A stretch of DNA of 64,000 bases from Streptomyces orinoci. GTDB lineage: Bacteria; Actinomycetota; Actinomycetes; Streptomycetales; Streptomycetaceae. The notes below the pieces were generated by a model, which saw only the letters and a list, made by a program, of their open reading frames with translations, ran no database searches and was not told where the DNA came from. Of this stretch, positions 8,726 to 17,860 are shown in pieces. Within the stretch, counting starts at the first letter, position 1, and every line of letters starts with the position of its first letter. The stretch covers positions 124,010-188,009 of the forward strand of contig NZ_PHNC01000004.1 of NCBI RefSeq assembly GCF_003121295.1, in the 5' to 3' direction. Made by a program: the position numbers and the translations under genes.

Positions 8726-9271
8726 CTACGGCAGAATCTCCAGCTGGACACCGGCCTCAGTGCTGCGGATGCCGGACGTCAGGCAGTCCATGGGCAGTTG
8801 GCGGGGCGGGGCGGATACGGTCCGCCGTACCGGGTGCCCGGCGCCGAGTCCTTTGACCACCCGGCCTGATTGCAGAACGGCCACCGGGCCCCCGGCCCGG
8901 GCGGTGATGACAGCGTCCAGGGCGATCAACGACCACCGGCCGTCGGCATACCGGACGGTTTCCCTGCCGTCGGCGTTGGACGAGGAGGCGCAGGAAGCCG
9001 GTGCGGGGGAGGAGTCGAAGGAACTGGTGGCAGCGAGGGTCCGGCCCGGGCCGGTGGTGCACTCGTACCGCAGGTCGGCATGGACCCGGGTCGGCCGGGA
9101 CCGCAGGGTCAGCGGCGGGTCGTAGTGGCTGATGGAATGGCCGGTGCAGGTGACGGCCCCGTCCCCGCCGGTCAGCCCGTCCCCACCGGTCAGGGCATGG
9201 CCGGCCGGTGCCCATACCAACGACGAGATCATCAGCGCCAGGGACCCCAGCGTCACCGCGGTGCCGCGCAT
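8726..9271 (-). CDS. Secreted hypothetical protein
   Basis: A 181-residue protein with a clear signal peptide (MRGTAVTLGSLALMISSLVWAPAGHA) and no transmembrane segment afterwards. The mature part contains a C..C pair around TCTGH and RYECTTG and a C-terminal region rich in short beta segments. ATG 9271 is selected with GGAGGAG 11 bases upstream; a GTG two codons earlier is too close to that site. I do not recognise the family. It interrupts the cobalamin gene order between cobE and cobB. Confidence 0.75.
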   Translation of the reverse strand: MRGTAVTLGSLALMISSLVWAPAGHALTGGDGLTGGDGAVTCTGHSISHYDPPLTLRSRPTRVHADLRYECTTGPGRTLAATSSFDSSPAPASCASSSNADGRETVRYADGRWSLIALDAVITARAGGPVAVLQSGRVVKGLGAGHPVRRTVSAPPRQLPMDCLTSGIRSTEAGVQLEILP

Positions 9272-9514
9272 CCGGAACACATCTCCTCCAACCAACTCAT
9301 CGGCAGCTGCCGTCACTTGACTGCCCATGGCCGCGTCGGTCACCCAGGCGCCATGGAGCAGCACCCGGCGCGCACCCGCTCGCACGCGCGCTCCAACGCG
9401 CTACCGCTTCTGCCCACCCCGCACATTTCCGGGAGCCCTGCGAGGCGCGGTGCGGGCGGGGGTAGGAAGGACGGGACGAGCGGGGGTGCTCGTCGAGTCG
9501 GAAGCGACTTGGGT

Positions 9515-9536
9515 GAGTTGAGAGCGAGTTGAGAGC
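9515..9536 (+). repeat. 11-bp tandem duplication before the EF-hand gene
   Basis: GAGTTGAGAGC occurs twice in direct succession, ending 18 bases before the GTG start of the EF-hand gene. It lies in the likely 5' leader, just before the ribosome binding site. Confidence 0.7.
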
Positions 9537-9553
9537 AAGTGGGAGGAAAACGA

Positions 9554-10066
9554 GTGGACCGTACGACCACCACAGCCGCCACCGCCACCCGGCGGGTCTT
9601 CGCGATGATGGACCTGGACGGGGACGGTGTCATCTCGGCACAGGACTATCTCTCCCGGATCGACCGGGTGGTCGGGGCGACGGGGCGCACCGAGGACGAC
9701 GCGCTGGTCATCACCGCCCGCGCGGAGGGCGCCAAGGCCTGGCGGGCGATGGACGCGAACGCGGACGGACGGCTGACCTTCGAGGAGTACGACGCATGGG
9801 TGGACGGTGAGAAGTTCGACAACATCTGCCGCTTCGCGCTGGGCTCGCTGTTCGACCTCGTGGACGCCGATGGGGACGGGGCGCTGAACCGGGACGAGTT
9901 CACCACCCTGCGTACCGCGCTGAACAATCCGCCCGGCAATGCCAAGGCCGCGTTTGACGCGCTGGACGCCGATGGTGACGGTCTGGTCGCCCGCGGCGCC
10001 TATCTGGCGGCGATCCGTGCCTATGTGGTGGGCGACAACTCCCCCATGGGCGAGGCGCTGTACTGA
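9554..10066 (+). CDS. Four-EF-hand calcium-binding protein
   Basis: A 170-residue soluble protein with four EF-hand loops at residues 20-31 (DLDGDGVISAQD), 67-78 (DANADGRLTFEE), 104-115 (DADGDGALNRDE) and 138-149 (DADGDGLVARGA). Loops 2 and 3 carry the canonical Glu at position 12; loop 1 has Asp there (a change that favours magnesium) and loop 4 has Ala, so loop 4 may bind poorly. The size and spacing match calerythrin/CabB-type sarcoplasmic calcium-binding proteins of Streptomyces, thought to buffer or sense calcium. GTG 9554 has GGGAGG at the right distance. No export signal. Confidence 0.95.
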   Translation: MDRTTTTAATATRRVFAMMDLDGDGVISAQDYLSRIDRVVGATGRTEDDALVITARAEGAKAWRAMDANADGRLTFEEYDAWVDGEKFDNICRFALGSLFDLVDADGDGALNRDEFTTLRTALNNPPGNAKAAFDALDADGDGLVARGAYLAAIRAYVVGDNSPMGEALY

Positions 10067-10098
10067 GGTTCCCGGCCATGTACTGAGGTTCCCGGCCA
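10059..10098 (+). repeat. 20-bp tandem duplication spanning a stop codon
   Basis: The 20 bases starting TGTACTGAGG at 10059 are repeated exactly at 10079. The first copy contains the last Tyr codon and the TGA stop of the EF-hand gene, so the second copy duplicates the gene's end into the 3' region. It looks like a recent slippage duplication. Confidence 0.85.
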
Positions 10099-10206
10099 CC
10101 GGAAGTTCCGGGCGCCCGGGGGATTGCCTGTGGGCTCCATCGGCGGCAAGCTGCCGAGCCGTTGTACCGATGCCCGCCGGTAATGCCCTACGAAGGGAAC
10201 CGTCCA

Positions 10207-10869
10207 GTGTCCCGTAAGCCATATGCCCTGCTCGCCGCCGCCGCGCTGCTTCCGCTCGGCGCCGCCGCCCAGGCCGCGGCGGCCACCCAGCCCCCGCCCG
10301 CGCAGCCGGCCGCCTGCACCTACACACCCGCCGTCCCCGCGGACAACTTCAAGGGGATACCGGTCTTCGACCCGGCCAAGGCCGCCAAGCCCTATAGAGC
10401 CACCCTGCGCACCAACCAGGGCGCCATCACCTTCCGGGCGCTGACCGACAAGGCGCCGTGCACCACCTATTCCTTCAAGTTCCTGGCGCAGCACGCCTAC
10501 TTCAACCGCACCCACTGCCACCGGCTCACCACCAAGGGCATCTATGTGCTGCAGTGCGGCGACCCGACCGGCACCGGCAGCGGGGGGCCCGGCTATTCGT
10601 TCCCCGATGAGAACCTGGCCGGGGCCACCTATCCGGCGGGGACGGTGGCGATGGCCAATGCCGGGCCCAACACCAATGGCAGCCAGTTCTTCTTTGTCTG
10701 GAAGGACACCAAACTGCCGCCCGCCTATACGCCGTTCGGCAAGGTGACCGGCGGCCTCAAGGTGCTGCAGAAGATCGCGGCGGGTGGCGAGGACGACCAG
10801 AACGGGCCCGGTGACGGGTTCCCGAAGCTAGCGGTCAACATCAAGCGCGTGCATATCGTGTCCCGCTAG
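10207..10869 (+). CDS. Secreted cyclophilin-type peptidyl-prolyl isomerase
   Basis: A 220-residue protein: a signal peptide (ALLAAAALLPLGAAAQAAAA), a short linker with Cys, then a cyclophilin domain with YFNRTHCHRLT, YSFPDE, GTVAMANAGPNTNGSQFF and YTPFGKVTGG. Cyclophilins catalyse prolyl cis-trans isomerisation; an exported form would assist folding outside the membrane. The usual FHR of the active site appears as HCHRLT and the FF of SQFFF is kept. GTG 10207 follows GAAGGGA. Its last 42 bases overlap the 3' end of cobB on the opposite strand. Confidence 0.92.
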   Translation: MSRKPYALLAAAALLPLGAAAQAAAATQPPPAQPAACTYTPAVPADNFKGIPVFDPAKAAKPYRATLRTNQGAITFRALTDKAPCTTYSFKFLAQHAYFNRTHCHRLTTKGIYVLQCGDPTGTGSGGPGYSFPDENLAGATYPAGTVAMANAGPNTNGSQFFFVWKDTKLPPAYTPFGKVTGGLKVLQKIAAGGEDDQNGPGDGFPKLAVNIKRVHIVSR

Positions 10870-12216
10870 CGAGGCAAGGGCCGCATTGGCGACCAGGCGC
10901 CGGGGAAGTTCCGGCGCACCGGCCCAGTGGAGGTGGAGATAGGAGGCGTGTACGCCGCCCTGGGCGAAGCCCTCCACACCGCGCCGGGGGTGGGTGACGC
11001 CCCAGGCGGGGGACGGGCCCGCGCCCGGGGTGGTCATGGTGCGGTGGAACTCATGGCCGCGTACCCGGGTCCCGGCGGCCGCGAGGGCGTTGTCGGTGAG
11101 GGCGACCGCCTCGCGGTAGCCAAGGGTGAGGCGCTGCGACATCACGGCGTCGGCTGCCAGGACGCCGCACATCGGCTTGCCGTCGAGTGAGCGGGAGAGA
11201 TAGAGCAGGCCCGCGCACTCGGCCACAATGGGCGCCCCGCTCGCCGCCAGCCGGGAAACCTCCCCGCGCAGCGGCTCATTGGCGGACAGTTCCGGGGCGT
11301 ACACCTCGGGGAAGCCGCCGCCGATGACCAGGCCGGAGGTGCCGGGGGGAAGCGATTCATCGTGCAGCGGGTCAAAGGGGACGACCTCTGCGCCCGCCGC
11401 CGTCAGCAGTTCGGTGTGCTCGGCATAGGAGAAGGTGAAGGCGGGGCCGGCGGCCATGGCGATCACCGGGGTGGCGGGGGCGGTGGAGGGCGCCGGTTCC
11501 CAGGCCGGGCCGGGCAGCGGGGGCGCGCTGCGGGCCAGGGCCAGCAGGGCGTCCAAGTCGCAGCCGGTACGTACCTGTTCGGCCTGGGCGGCCACCGAGT
11601 CCAGGGCGTCCATACGCCGTTCGGCCACCGGGACCAGGCCCAGGTGGCGGCTGGGTACGGAGATGGCCGGGGCGCGGCGCAGCACGCCCAGCACCGGTAC
11701 CCCGGACTCCTCCAGGGCCTCGCGGAGCAGCGCCTCATGACGGTCGGAGGCGACCTTGTTGAGGATGACGCCCGCCACCCGCACCTCCGGGTCCCAGGAG
11801 GCGAAGCCATGCACCAGGGCCGCCACCGAGCGGGACTGCGAGGAGGCGTCCACCACCAGCACCACCGGGGCGCGCAGCAGCTTGGCGACATGGGCGGTGG
11901 AGGCCAGTTCACCCTGGCCGGCGGCCCCGTCGAAGAGGCCCATCACGCCTTCCACAATGGCGAGTTGGCAGCCCGCCGCGCCATGGAGGAAGAGGGGGGC
12001 GATACGGTCCGGGCCGCAGAGGTAGGCGTCCAGGTTGCGGCCCGGCCGGCCGGTGGCCAGGGCGTGGTAGCCGGGGTCGATGTAGTCGGGGCCCACCTTG
12101 TGCGGGGAGACGGCCAGCCCCGCGTCGGCGAAGGCCCGCATCAGCCCGGTGGCCACCGTGGTCTTGCCGCTGCCGGACGCCGGGGCGGCGATGACCAGAC
12201 GAGGTACGTTGCTCAC
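10828..12216 (-). CDS. cobB: Cobyrinate a,c-diamide synthase
   Basis: A glutamine-dependent amidotransferase of about 462 residues that amidates carboxylates a and c of (hydrogeno)byrinic acid. The N-terminal ATPase half shows PASGSGKTTVATGL and DYIDPGYH; the C-terminal class I glutaminase half (GATase_3) shows GGGFPEVYAPEL and the Cys in ECAGLLYLSR, with HEFH later. The GTG at 12216 overlaps the cobO stop (GTGA); a GTG one codon earlier is equally possible. It belongs to the cbiB-cobQ-chelatase-cobO-cobB run. Its 3' end overlaps the cyclophilin gene convergently by 42 bases. Confidence 0.96.
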   Translation of the reverse strand: MSNVPRLVIAAPASGSGKTTVATGLMRAFADAGLAVSPHKVGPDYIDPGYHALATGRPGRNLDAYLCGPDRIAPLFLHGAAGCQLAIVEGVMGLFDGAAGQGELASTAHVAKLLRAPVVLVVDASSQSRSVAALVHGFASWDPEVRVAGVILNKVASDRHEALLREALEESGVPVLGVLRRAPAISVPSRHLGLVPVAERRMDALDSVAAQAEQVRTGCDLDALLALARSAPPLPGPAWEPAPSTAPATPVIAMAAGPAFTFSYAEHTELLTAAGAEVVPFDPLHDESLPPGTSGLVIGGGFPEVYAPELSANEPLRGEVSRLAASGAPIVAECAGLLYLSRSLDGKPMCGVLAADAVMSQRLTLGYREAVALTDNALAAAGTRVRGHEFHRTMTTPGAGPSPAWGVTHPRRGVEGFAQGGVHASYLHLHWAGAPELPRRLVANAALASLAGHDMHALDVDR

Positions 12217-12812
12217 CACTCGATGCCCCGCTGGCCCTTCTGGCCGGTGTCCATGGGGTGCTTGACCTTGGTCATATCGGTGACCAGATCGGCGAAGTCC
12301 TGGAGCTTTTCCGGGGCGTTGCGGCCGGTGATGACCACATGCTGGGTGCCGGGACGGTCCCGCAGGACGGAGATCACCTCATCGGTGTCGATCCACCCCC
12401 AGTGCAGGGGGTAGGCGAACTCGTCCAGGACATAGAGGCGGTAGGTCTCGGCGGCCAGGTCGCGCTTGACCTGCTCCCAGCCCTCGCGGGCCTTGTCCTC
12501 ATTGCTGATCTCGGCATCCCGCTGGATCCAGGACCAGCCTTCGCCCATCTTGTGCCAGGTCACCGAGCCGCCCTCGCCGGAGTCGCCCAGCACCTTGAGG
12601 GCCCGCTCCTCGCCGACCCGCCACTTGGCGGACTTCACAAACTGGAACACCCCGACCGGCCAGCCCTGGTTCCAGGCCCGCAGGGCCAGGCCGAAGGCGG
12701 CGGTGGACTTGCCCTTGCCGGTGCCGGTGTGGACGAACACCAGCGGGCGGTTGCGGCGCTGGCGGGTGGTGAGTCCATCCTCGGGTACCACCAGCGGCTG
12801 TCCCTTGGGCAT
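12213..12812 (-). CDS. cobO: Cob(I)yrinic acid a,c-diamide adenosyltransferase
   Basis: A 199-residue CobA/CobO-type corrinoid adenosyltransferase. The P-loop HTGTGKGKSTAAFGLALR is near residues 28-45, followed by VGVFQFVKS, YVLDEFAYPLHWGW and VVITGRNAPE, all typical of the family. It attaches the 5'-deoxyadenosyl group to the cobalt. ATG 12812 overlaps the chelatase stop (TAATG) and has AGGAGGG upstream. The gene is fixed in an operon between the chelatase and cobB. Confidence 0.96.
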   Translation of the reverse strand: MPKGQPLVVPEDGLTTRQRRNRPLVFVHTGTGKGKSTAAFGLALRAWNQGWPVGVFQFVKSAKWRVGEERALKVLGDSGEGGSVTWHKMGEGWSWIQRDAEISNEDKAREGWEQVKRDLAAETYRLYVLDEFAYPLHWGWIDTDEVISVLRDRPGTQHVVITGRNAPEKLQDFADLVTDMTKVKHPMDTGQKGQRGIEW

Positions 12813-14932
12813 TACGCGGCCCTCCTGTCTGCACAAATGTCTGCACGAACGGTCCGTACCAGCGCGGAGACATGCTCCGCGCGCAGTTCCTCCAGGGTCA
12901 CCACCGGGCCGCGCAGTTCGCGGCCCAGTTCGGCGGCCAGCCCCAGGCGCACCGGGCCGGACTCGCAGTCCACCACCACCGAGGCGACACCCTGTCCGGC
13001 CAGCAGCCGGGCCGCCTGCTGCGCCCGGGGCAGCGGGTCCGCGCCCCCGGTGGCCCGGCCGTCCGTCACCACCACCAGCAGCGGACGGCGGGAGGGGTCG
13101 CGCAGCCGCTCCACCCGCAGCACCTCATGGGCCCGGAGCAGGCCGGCGGCCAGCGGGGTGCGGCCCCCGGTGGGCAGCCGGTCCAGCCGGGCCGCGCCGG
13201 TGTCCACCGAGGAGGTGGGCGGCAGCGCCACCTCGGCACCGGCGCCCCGGAAGGTGATCATCCCGATTTTGTCGCGGCGCTGGTAGGCGTCCAGCAGAAG
13301 GGAGAGCACGGCGCCCTTGACGGCGCTCATCCGCTTACGGGCGGCCATGGAGCCGGAGGCGTCCACCACGAACAGCACCAGGTTGCCCTCGCGGCCCTCG
13401 CGGACGGCCTCGCGCAGGTCATCGCGGCGGACGACCAGTCCGGGACCGGAGCGGCCACGGGCCCGCTGGTGCGGGGCGGCGGCCTGTACCGTCGCCGCCA
13501 AGTGGAGCCTGGTGAGGGCGCCTTGGGGGCGGCGTGCGCCGGTGGTGCGGCCATGGGCGGTACGAGCGCGCGAGCGCCGCCCGGCGGCGCCCTCGCCCAG
13601 GCCGGGGACGTCGAACTTCCGGGTCCGGAAGGGGGTGGCGGCGGCTACGGGCGGTGCCTCGGGGGCGGGGGTGCCGGTTGCCTGTGGGTGGTGGTTCGCG
13701 GGGGTGGTCTCCTCCGTGGCGGTGGAGTCCTCCCGCTGGGGCGGGAGTTGGGGGGCGGGAGGCTCGACGGGAGCCTGGTCGCGATGCGGGGGCCGGCCAC
13801 CGCCGGGGCCGTTGGGGTCGTCAGGGCCGTCGCCGTCGGGGCCGTCGGGGCCGGGGCCCTGGGGGTCCGGATCGTCGTCCTCGTTCGCTTCGTTCGCCTC
13901 GGGCTCTTCGTGCTCTTCGTCCTCGAACTGGCCCAGGATTTCATCCAGTTTGGCCTCGTCCAGGCCGGGGGCGTCAAAGGGGTTGCGCCGGCGGCGGTGC
14001 GGGAGCGACAGCAGGGCTGCCTGGCGTACGTCCTCGGTGGTGACCTCTGTGCGCCCGGCCCAGGCGGCCAGGGCGGTGGCGGTGCGGGCGGTGACGATGT
14101 CGCCGCGCATACCGTCCACTTCGAAGCCGGCGCAGACGGCGGCGATCCGGCGCAGGGCACCATCGCCGAGCCGTACCCTCGGCAGCATGGCGCGGGCGGC
14201 GGCGATGCGCTCACGCAAGGCGTCTTCCTCGGCGGCCCACTTGGCGGCGAAGGCGGCCGGGTCCTCGTCATGGGCGAGGCGGCGGCGGACGACCTCCACC
14301 CGCTCGTCGGGCTCGCGGGAGGCGGCGACCTCGACGGTAAGGCCGAAGCGGTCCAGGAGTTGGGGGCGGAGTTCGCCTTCCTCCGGGTTCATGGTGCCCA
14401 CCAGGAGGAAGCGGGCGGAGTGGCGGACGGAGACGCCCTCGCGCTCCACATGGGAGGCGCCCATGGCGGCGGCGTCCAGCAGGGAGTCGATCAAGTGGTC
14501 CCCGAGCAGATTGACTTCGTCCACGTAGAGGACGCCTCGGTGTGCGTCGGCCAGCAGGCCGGGCTCGAAGGCCTTGACTCCCTCGGCGAGGGCGCGCTCG
14601 ATATCGAGCGCGCCGACCAGGCGGTCCTCGGAGGTCCCGACGGGGAGTTCGACCATGCGGGCCGGTCGCGCGGTGCGCTGCGGGGTGCCGTGTGGGCCGT
14701 CGGGGCAGGTCGCGTCCGGTGCGGACGGGTCGCAGGAGAAGCGGCAGCCGGCGACGACGGCGATCTCGGGGAGCAGGGCGGCGAGTGCTCGTACGGCCGT
14801 GGACTTGGCGGTTCCTTTTTCACCACGGACCAGGACGCCGCCGATGGCGGGGGAGATGGCGTTGAGGAGGAGGCCCAGCCGCATGTCGGACATGCCGACG
14901 ATGGCGGTGAAGGGGTAGGTGGGAGTGGGCAT
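12812..14932 (-). CDS. Fused ChlI/ChlD-type metal chelatase ATPase subunit (cobaltochelatase)
   Basis: A 706-residue fusion. The N-terminal AAA+ module has Walker A GEKGTAKST (37-45), FSCDP.APD (the BchI Cys insert), LYVDEVNLL (Walker B) and MNPEEGELRPQLLDRFGL. A long acidic, Pro-rich linker (EDEEHEEPEANE, then DPDPQGPGPDGPDGDGP) leads to a C-terminal von Willebrand A domain with MIDAS DASGSM. Such fusions act with the large CobN subunit to insert cobalt. No cobN gene is in the window. ATG 14932 is preceded by AGGAGG; the longer open frame lacks support. Confidence 0.93.
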   Translation of the reverse strand: MPTPTYPFTAIVGMSDMRLGLLLNAISPAIGGVLVRGEKGTAKSTAVRALAALLPEIAVVAGCRFSCDPSAPDATCPDGPHGTPQRTARPARMVELPVGTSEDRLVGALDIERALAEGVKAFEPGLLADAHRGVLYVDEVNLLGDHLIDSLLDAAAMGASHVEREGVSVRHSARFLLVGTMNPEEGELRPQLLDRFGLTVEVAASREPDERVEVVRRRLAHDEDPAAFAAKWAAEEDALRERIAAARAMLPRVRLGDGALRRIAAVCAGFEVDGMRGDIVTARTATALAAWAGRTEVTTEDVRQAALLSLPHRRRRNPFDAPGLDEAKLDEILGQFEDEEHEEPEANEANEDDDPDPQGPGPDGPDGDGPDDPNGPGGGRPPHRDQAPVEPPAPQLPPQREDSTATEETTPANHHPQATGTPAPEAPPVAAATPFRTRKFDVPGLGEGAAGRRSRARTAHGRTTGARRPQGALTRLHLAATVQAAAPHQRARGRSGPGLVVRRDDLREAVREGREGNLVLFVVDASGSMAARKRMSAVKGAVLSLLLDAYQRRDKIGMITFRGAGAEVALPPTSSVDTGAARLDRLPTGGRTPLAAGLLRAHEVLRVERLRDPSRRPLLVVVTDGRATGGADPLPRAQQAARLLAGQGVASVVVDCESGPVRLGLAAELGRELRGPVVTLEELRAEHVSALVRTVRADICADRRAA

Positions 14933-15117
14933 TTGGTTGGGTTCCTCCTGGGTGGTGGGTTGCTGTGGGGGGATGTGGCCCCGGTCCCGCCCTTTCACCG
15001 TTTCTCTGGGGGCTCCGCCCCCATGCCCCCGGGTTCGCTTTCGTCCGCGGGCCGATGGGAACTGCGCGAACGGCCACGGACGGCCCGCAGCCGAAAACGC
15101 ACTTCACCGTGGCCCGC

Positions 15118-16635
15118 TCACGGCGCGCCCGGCGGGATGAAGGGCGCGCCGGCCACCGGCATCCCCTCCTCTATCAGGCGCAACAGCGCGCCCGTGTCCG
15201 CGTGTTGCTCGATGAGATCGCCGAGGCGGTCCAACTGCTCCTCGCGCAACGCCGCGAAGCTGGTGTCCGGGGCGGGGACAAAAGACCGTCCCGCCTGGTC
15301 CGCCACCCGGCGCAGGAACGCCCGCCGGAAGCCGTCGCTCTCCAGGGAACCATGCCAGTGGGTGCCCCATACCGAGCCGACCCGGCAGCCGTCCAGGAAG
15401 GCTTCCCCGCCCAGGACTTCGGCCACGCCATGGTGGATCTCATAGCCCGCCACGGGCTCGCCGAGGGCCGAACCCACCGGGCGGGCCAGGGTCTTGCCGG
15501 GTGCGAAGCGGATCCGTACCGGCAGCAGGCCGAGGCCGTCCACCACGCCCGCCCGGGACTCCACCTCGTCCTCGATGCGTTCGCCCAGCACCTGGAAGCC
15601 GCCGCAGATGCCCAGTACCGGGCGGCCCTCGGCGGCGCGGCGGGCCAGCGCGTCGGCCAGGCCGCGTTCGCGCAGCCAGGACAGGGCGCGTACGGTGCCG
15701 CGGGTGCCGGGGATCACGGCCAGGTCGGCGTCGGCCAGTTCCTCGGGGCGGTCCACGAACCGTACGATCACGCCGGGTTCGGCGGCCAGCGCATCCACAT
15801 CGGTGAAGTTGGACATCAGAGGGATGGCGCAGACCGCGACGCGCAGGACATCACGGCCGTGCGGCGGGGCGACCACCGATTCGCGGACCGCGCCGCGCAG
15901 CGACACCCTCAGCCCGTCCTCCTCGTCGATGCCCAGGCCATGGGCGAAGGGCAGTACCCCGAAGGTGCGGCGGCCGGTGAGGCCGCGCAGCATCTCCAGT
16001 CCGGGTTCGAGGAGGGTGACATCACCGCGGAACTTATTGACCAGGTAGCCCGCTATCAGCGCCTGGTCCTCGCGGGAGAGCAGGGCGGTGGTGCCGAAGA
16101 AGGAGGCGAAGACCCCGCCGCGGTCGATGTCGCCGACCACCACCACGGGCAGCCGGGCGGCCCGGGCGATGCCCATATTGACGATGTCGCTGCGGCGCAG
16201 GTTGATCTCGGCGGGGCTGCCGGCGCCCTCGCAGATCACCGCGTCATGGGTGCGGCGCAGTTCGGCCAGGCACTCGGTGACGGTGCCGAACAGCTGCTCC
16301 TGGCGCCCGGCGTGGTAGCCGCGGGCGCTCAACTCGCCCACCGGCTTGCCCATCAGCACCACCTGGCTGCTGCGGTCACCGCCGGGCTTGAGCAGCACCG
16401 GGTTCATCAGGGCCGAGGGCTCCACCCGGGCGGCGGCCGCCTGCATGGCCTGGGCGCGGCCTATCTCGGCGCCCTCCCGGGTGACAAAGGAGTTCAGCGA
16501 CATGTTCTGTGCCTTGAAGGGCGCCACCTTGACGCCCTTGCGGGCCAGCCAGCGGCAGATGCCGGCGGTCACCACGCTCTTTCCGGCGTCGGAGGTGGTG
16601 CCCGCCACCAGCAGGCCGCCGCCCAACTCAGCCAC
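15118..16635 (-). CDS. cobQ: Cobyric acid synthase
   Basis: A 505-residue glutamine-dependent enzyme that amidates four carboxylates of adenosylcobyrinic acid a,c-diamide. The N-terminal domain has [18 protein letters not shown] and [22 protein letters not shown]; the C-terminal GATase_3 domain has the catalytic Cys in [10 protein letters not shown] and a His in YEIHHG. Its GTG start overlaps the cbiB stop by 8 bases. It is followed after 185 bases (which include a piece of the intergenic repeat sequence near 15051-15090) by the chelatase gene. Confidence 0.96.
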   Translation of the reverse strand: MAELGGGLLVAGTTSDAGKSVVTAGICRWLARKGVKVAPFKAQNMSLNSFVTREGAEIGRAQAMQAAAARVEPSALMNPVLLKPGGDRSSQVVLMGKPVGELSARGYHAGRQEQLFGTVTECLAELRRTHDAVICEGAGSPAEINLRRSDIVNMGIARAARLPVVVVGDIDRGGVFASFFGTTALLSREDQALIAGYLVNKFRGDVTLLEPGLEMLRGLTGRRTFGVLPFAHGLGIDEEDGLRVSLRGAVRESVVAPPHGRDVLRVAVCAIPLMSNFTDVDALAAEPGVIVRFVDRPEELADADLAVIPGTRGTVRALSWLRERGLADALARRAAEGRPVLGICGGFQVLGERIEDEVESRAGVVDGLGLLPVRIRFAPGKTLARPVGSALGEPVAGYEIHHGVAEVLGGEAFLDGCRVGSVWGTHWHGSLESDGFRRAFLRRVADQAGRSFVPAPDTSFAALREEQLDRLGDLIEQHADTGALLRLIEEGMPVAGAPFIPPGAP

Positions 16636-17596
16636 GATTCCTCCCCTTTACAGTCTTCCGCAGCAAACTGCCCATTCCACGGGCCGATATGGCGGTGGCC
16701 AGGGCCAGCGCCGAGACCCGGCGGGAGAGCCGGACGGCGCGTTCGATGTCGGTGACGGCGACCGGGCGGTTCTCCGCGCCCAGTACGGGGCGGTGCTCGA
16801 CGCGGCCCGCATAGGCCAGGGTGCCGCCCAGGCGTACGCCCAGGGCGCCCGCGAATGCGGCTTCCACCGGGCCCGCGTTGGGGCTGGGGTGGCGGCCGGC
16901 GTCGCGGCGGGCCACCCGCCAGGCGCCGCGCGGGTCGGGTCCGGCGAGGACGGCCAGCGCGGCGGTGAGCCGGGAGCCGGGCCAGCCGGCCAGGTCGTCC
17001 AGGCGGGCGGAGGCCCAGCCGAAGCGGCGGTAGCGCGGCGACTTATGGCCCACCATGGCGTCCAGGGTGTTGACCGCGCGGAACCCGGCCAGCCCGGCGG
17101 AGCCGGCCAGCGCGCCCCAGACCAGGGCGCCGACCACCGCGTCGGAGGTGTTCTCGGCCACCGACTCCACCACGGCGCGGGCGATCTGGTCCGCGTCCAG
17201 GGCCTGGGGGTCGCGGCCGCAGAGGTGGGGGAGGCGGGCGCGGGCGGCCGCCAGGTCGCCGTGCTCCAGCGCCCGGCCGATGGCGCGGGCCTCCCGGCCG
17301 AGCGAGGTGCCACCGAGCACCGCCCAGGTGGTGGCGGCGGTCAACGCCGTGGCAGCGGCGGGGGATTGGCGTATGGCGCGGGCGAGCAGGGCGGCGGACA
17401 GGGTGGCGGTGCCGGCGCAGAGCAGGGTGTGCAGGGCGCCGGCCGCGCGGTCGTCGCGCCACAGGCGGCGTTCCACGCCGAGCGCGGCACGGCCGAAGGC
17501 GGCCACGGGGTGGCCCCGGCGGGGGTCGCCGAGGGCGAGGTCGCCGAGGAAGCCGAGGGTCGCGCCGCAAGCGAAGGTGAGGGAGTCGGCGCGCAT
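16628..17596 (-). CDS. cbiB: Adenosylcobinamide-phosphate synthase
   Basis: A 322-residue membrane enzyme (CbiB/CobD) that joins adenosylcobyric acid to the aminopropanol linker. Visible family marks: [20 protein letters not shown] at the N-terminus, a central [24 protein letters not shown] segment and [19 protein letters not shown], with several hydrophobic helices. It is the first gene of the minus-strand cobalamin operon and lies downstream of a cobalamin riboswitch, so the operon should be repressed by adenosylcobalamin. ATG 17596 is the natural start. Confidence 0.95.
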   Translation of the reverse strand: MRADSLTFACGATLGFLGDLALGDPRRGHPVAAFGRAALGVERRLWRDDRAAGALHTLLCAGTATLSAALLARAIRQSPAAATALTAATTWAVLGGTSLGREARAIGRALEHGDLAAARARLPHLCGRDPQALDADQIARAVVESVAENTSDAVVGALVWGALAGSAGLAGFRAVNTLDAMVGHKSPRYRRFGWASARLDDLAGWPGSRLTAALAVLAGPDPRGAWRVARRDAGRHPSPNAGPVEAAFAGALGVRLGGTLAYAGRVEHRPVLGAENRPVAVTDIERAVRLSRRVSALALATAISARGMGSLLRKTVKGRNRG

Positions 17597-17689
17597 GGGT
17601 CAGCCGGTGGTGCTCCGGCGGGTGCGCGATGCGCTGGGCAAGGGGCGGCTTCGGCCGGGCATGGCTGATGTGTCCTCACTCAGGGTCCG

Positions 17690-17825
17690 CGCCCTGGCTC
17701 GACGTGACCGGCGACGAGAGTTCCTGGCTTCCGGGGAGGGTTCGGGGTTCCCCGGTGACAGTGGCGGGACCGCGCCGGATTCGCACCGGCTTCCTCTGGG
17801 CTGTCGCCGTTTGGCTTCGGCAGTC
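17690..17825 (-). ncRNA. Cobalamin riboswitch (RF00174 type)
   Basis: On the minus strand the conserved core is plain: GGAAGCCGGTGCGAATCC, then GCGGTCCCGCCACTGTCACC (about 17755-17790), followed by the B12 box GAAGCCAGGAACTC (17718-17731). It sits about 95 bases ahead of cbiB, the first gene of the cobalamin operon. In Streptomyces, adenosylcobalamin binding to this element usually hides the ribosome binding site or ends transcription. Boundaries are approximate. Confidence 0.93.
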
Positions 17826-17860
17826 CACCATGGGGAGTTGGGGGGCGTCAACTTTGTACG

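Noticed and set aside
12872..15445. 857-codon plus-strand frame across the chelatase and cobQ genes
   Set aside because: Antisense shadow of GC-rich genes; Gly/Gln/Ala-rich with no motif, while the minus strand encodes intact chelatase and CobQ.
17600..17662. 20-codon ORF between the riboswitch and cbiB on the minus strand
   Set aside because: It starts with ATG but is Arg/Ser/Thr-rich with no binding site; treated as chance within the leader.
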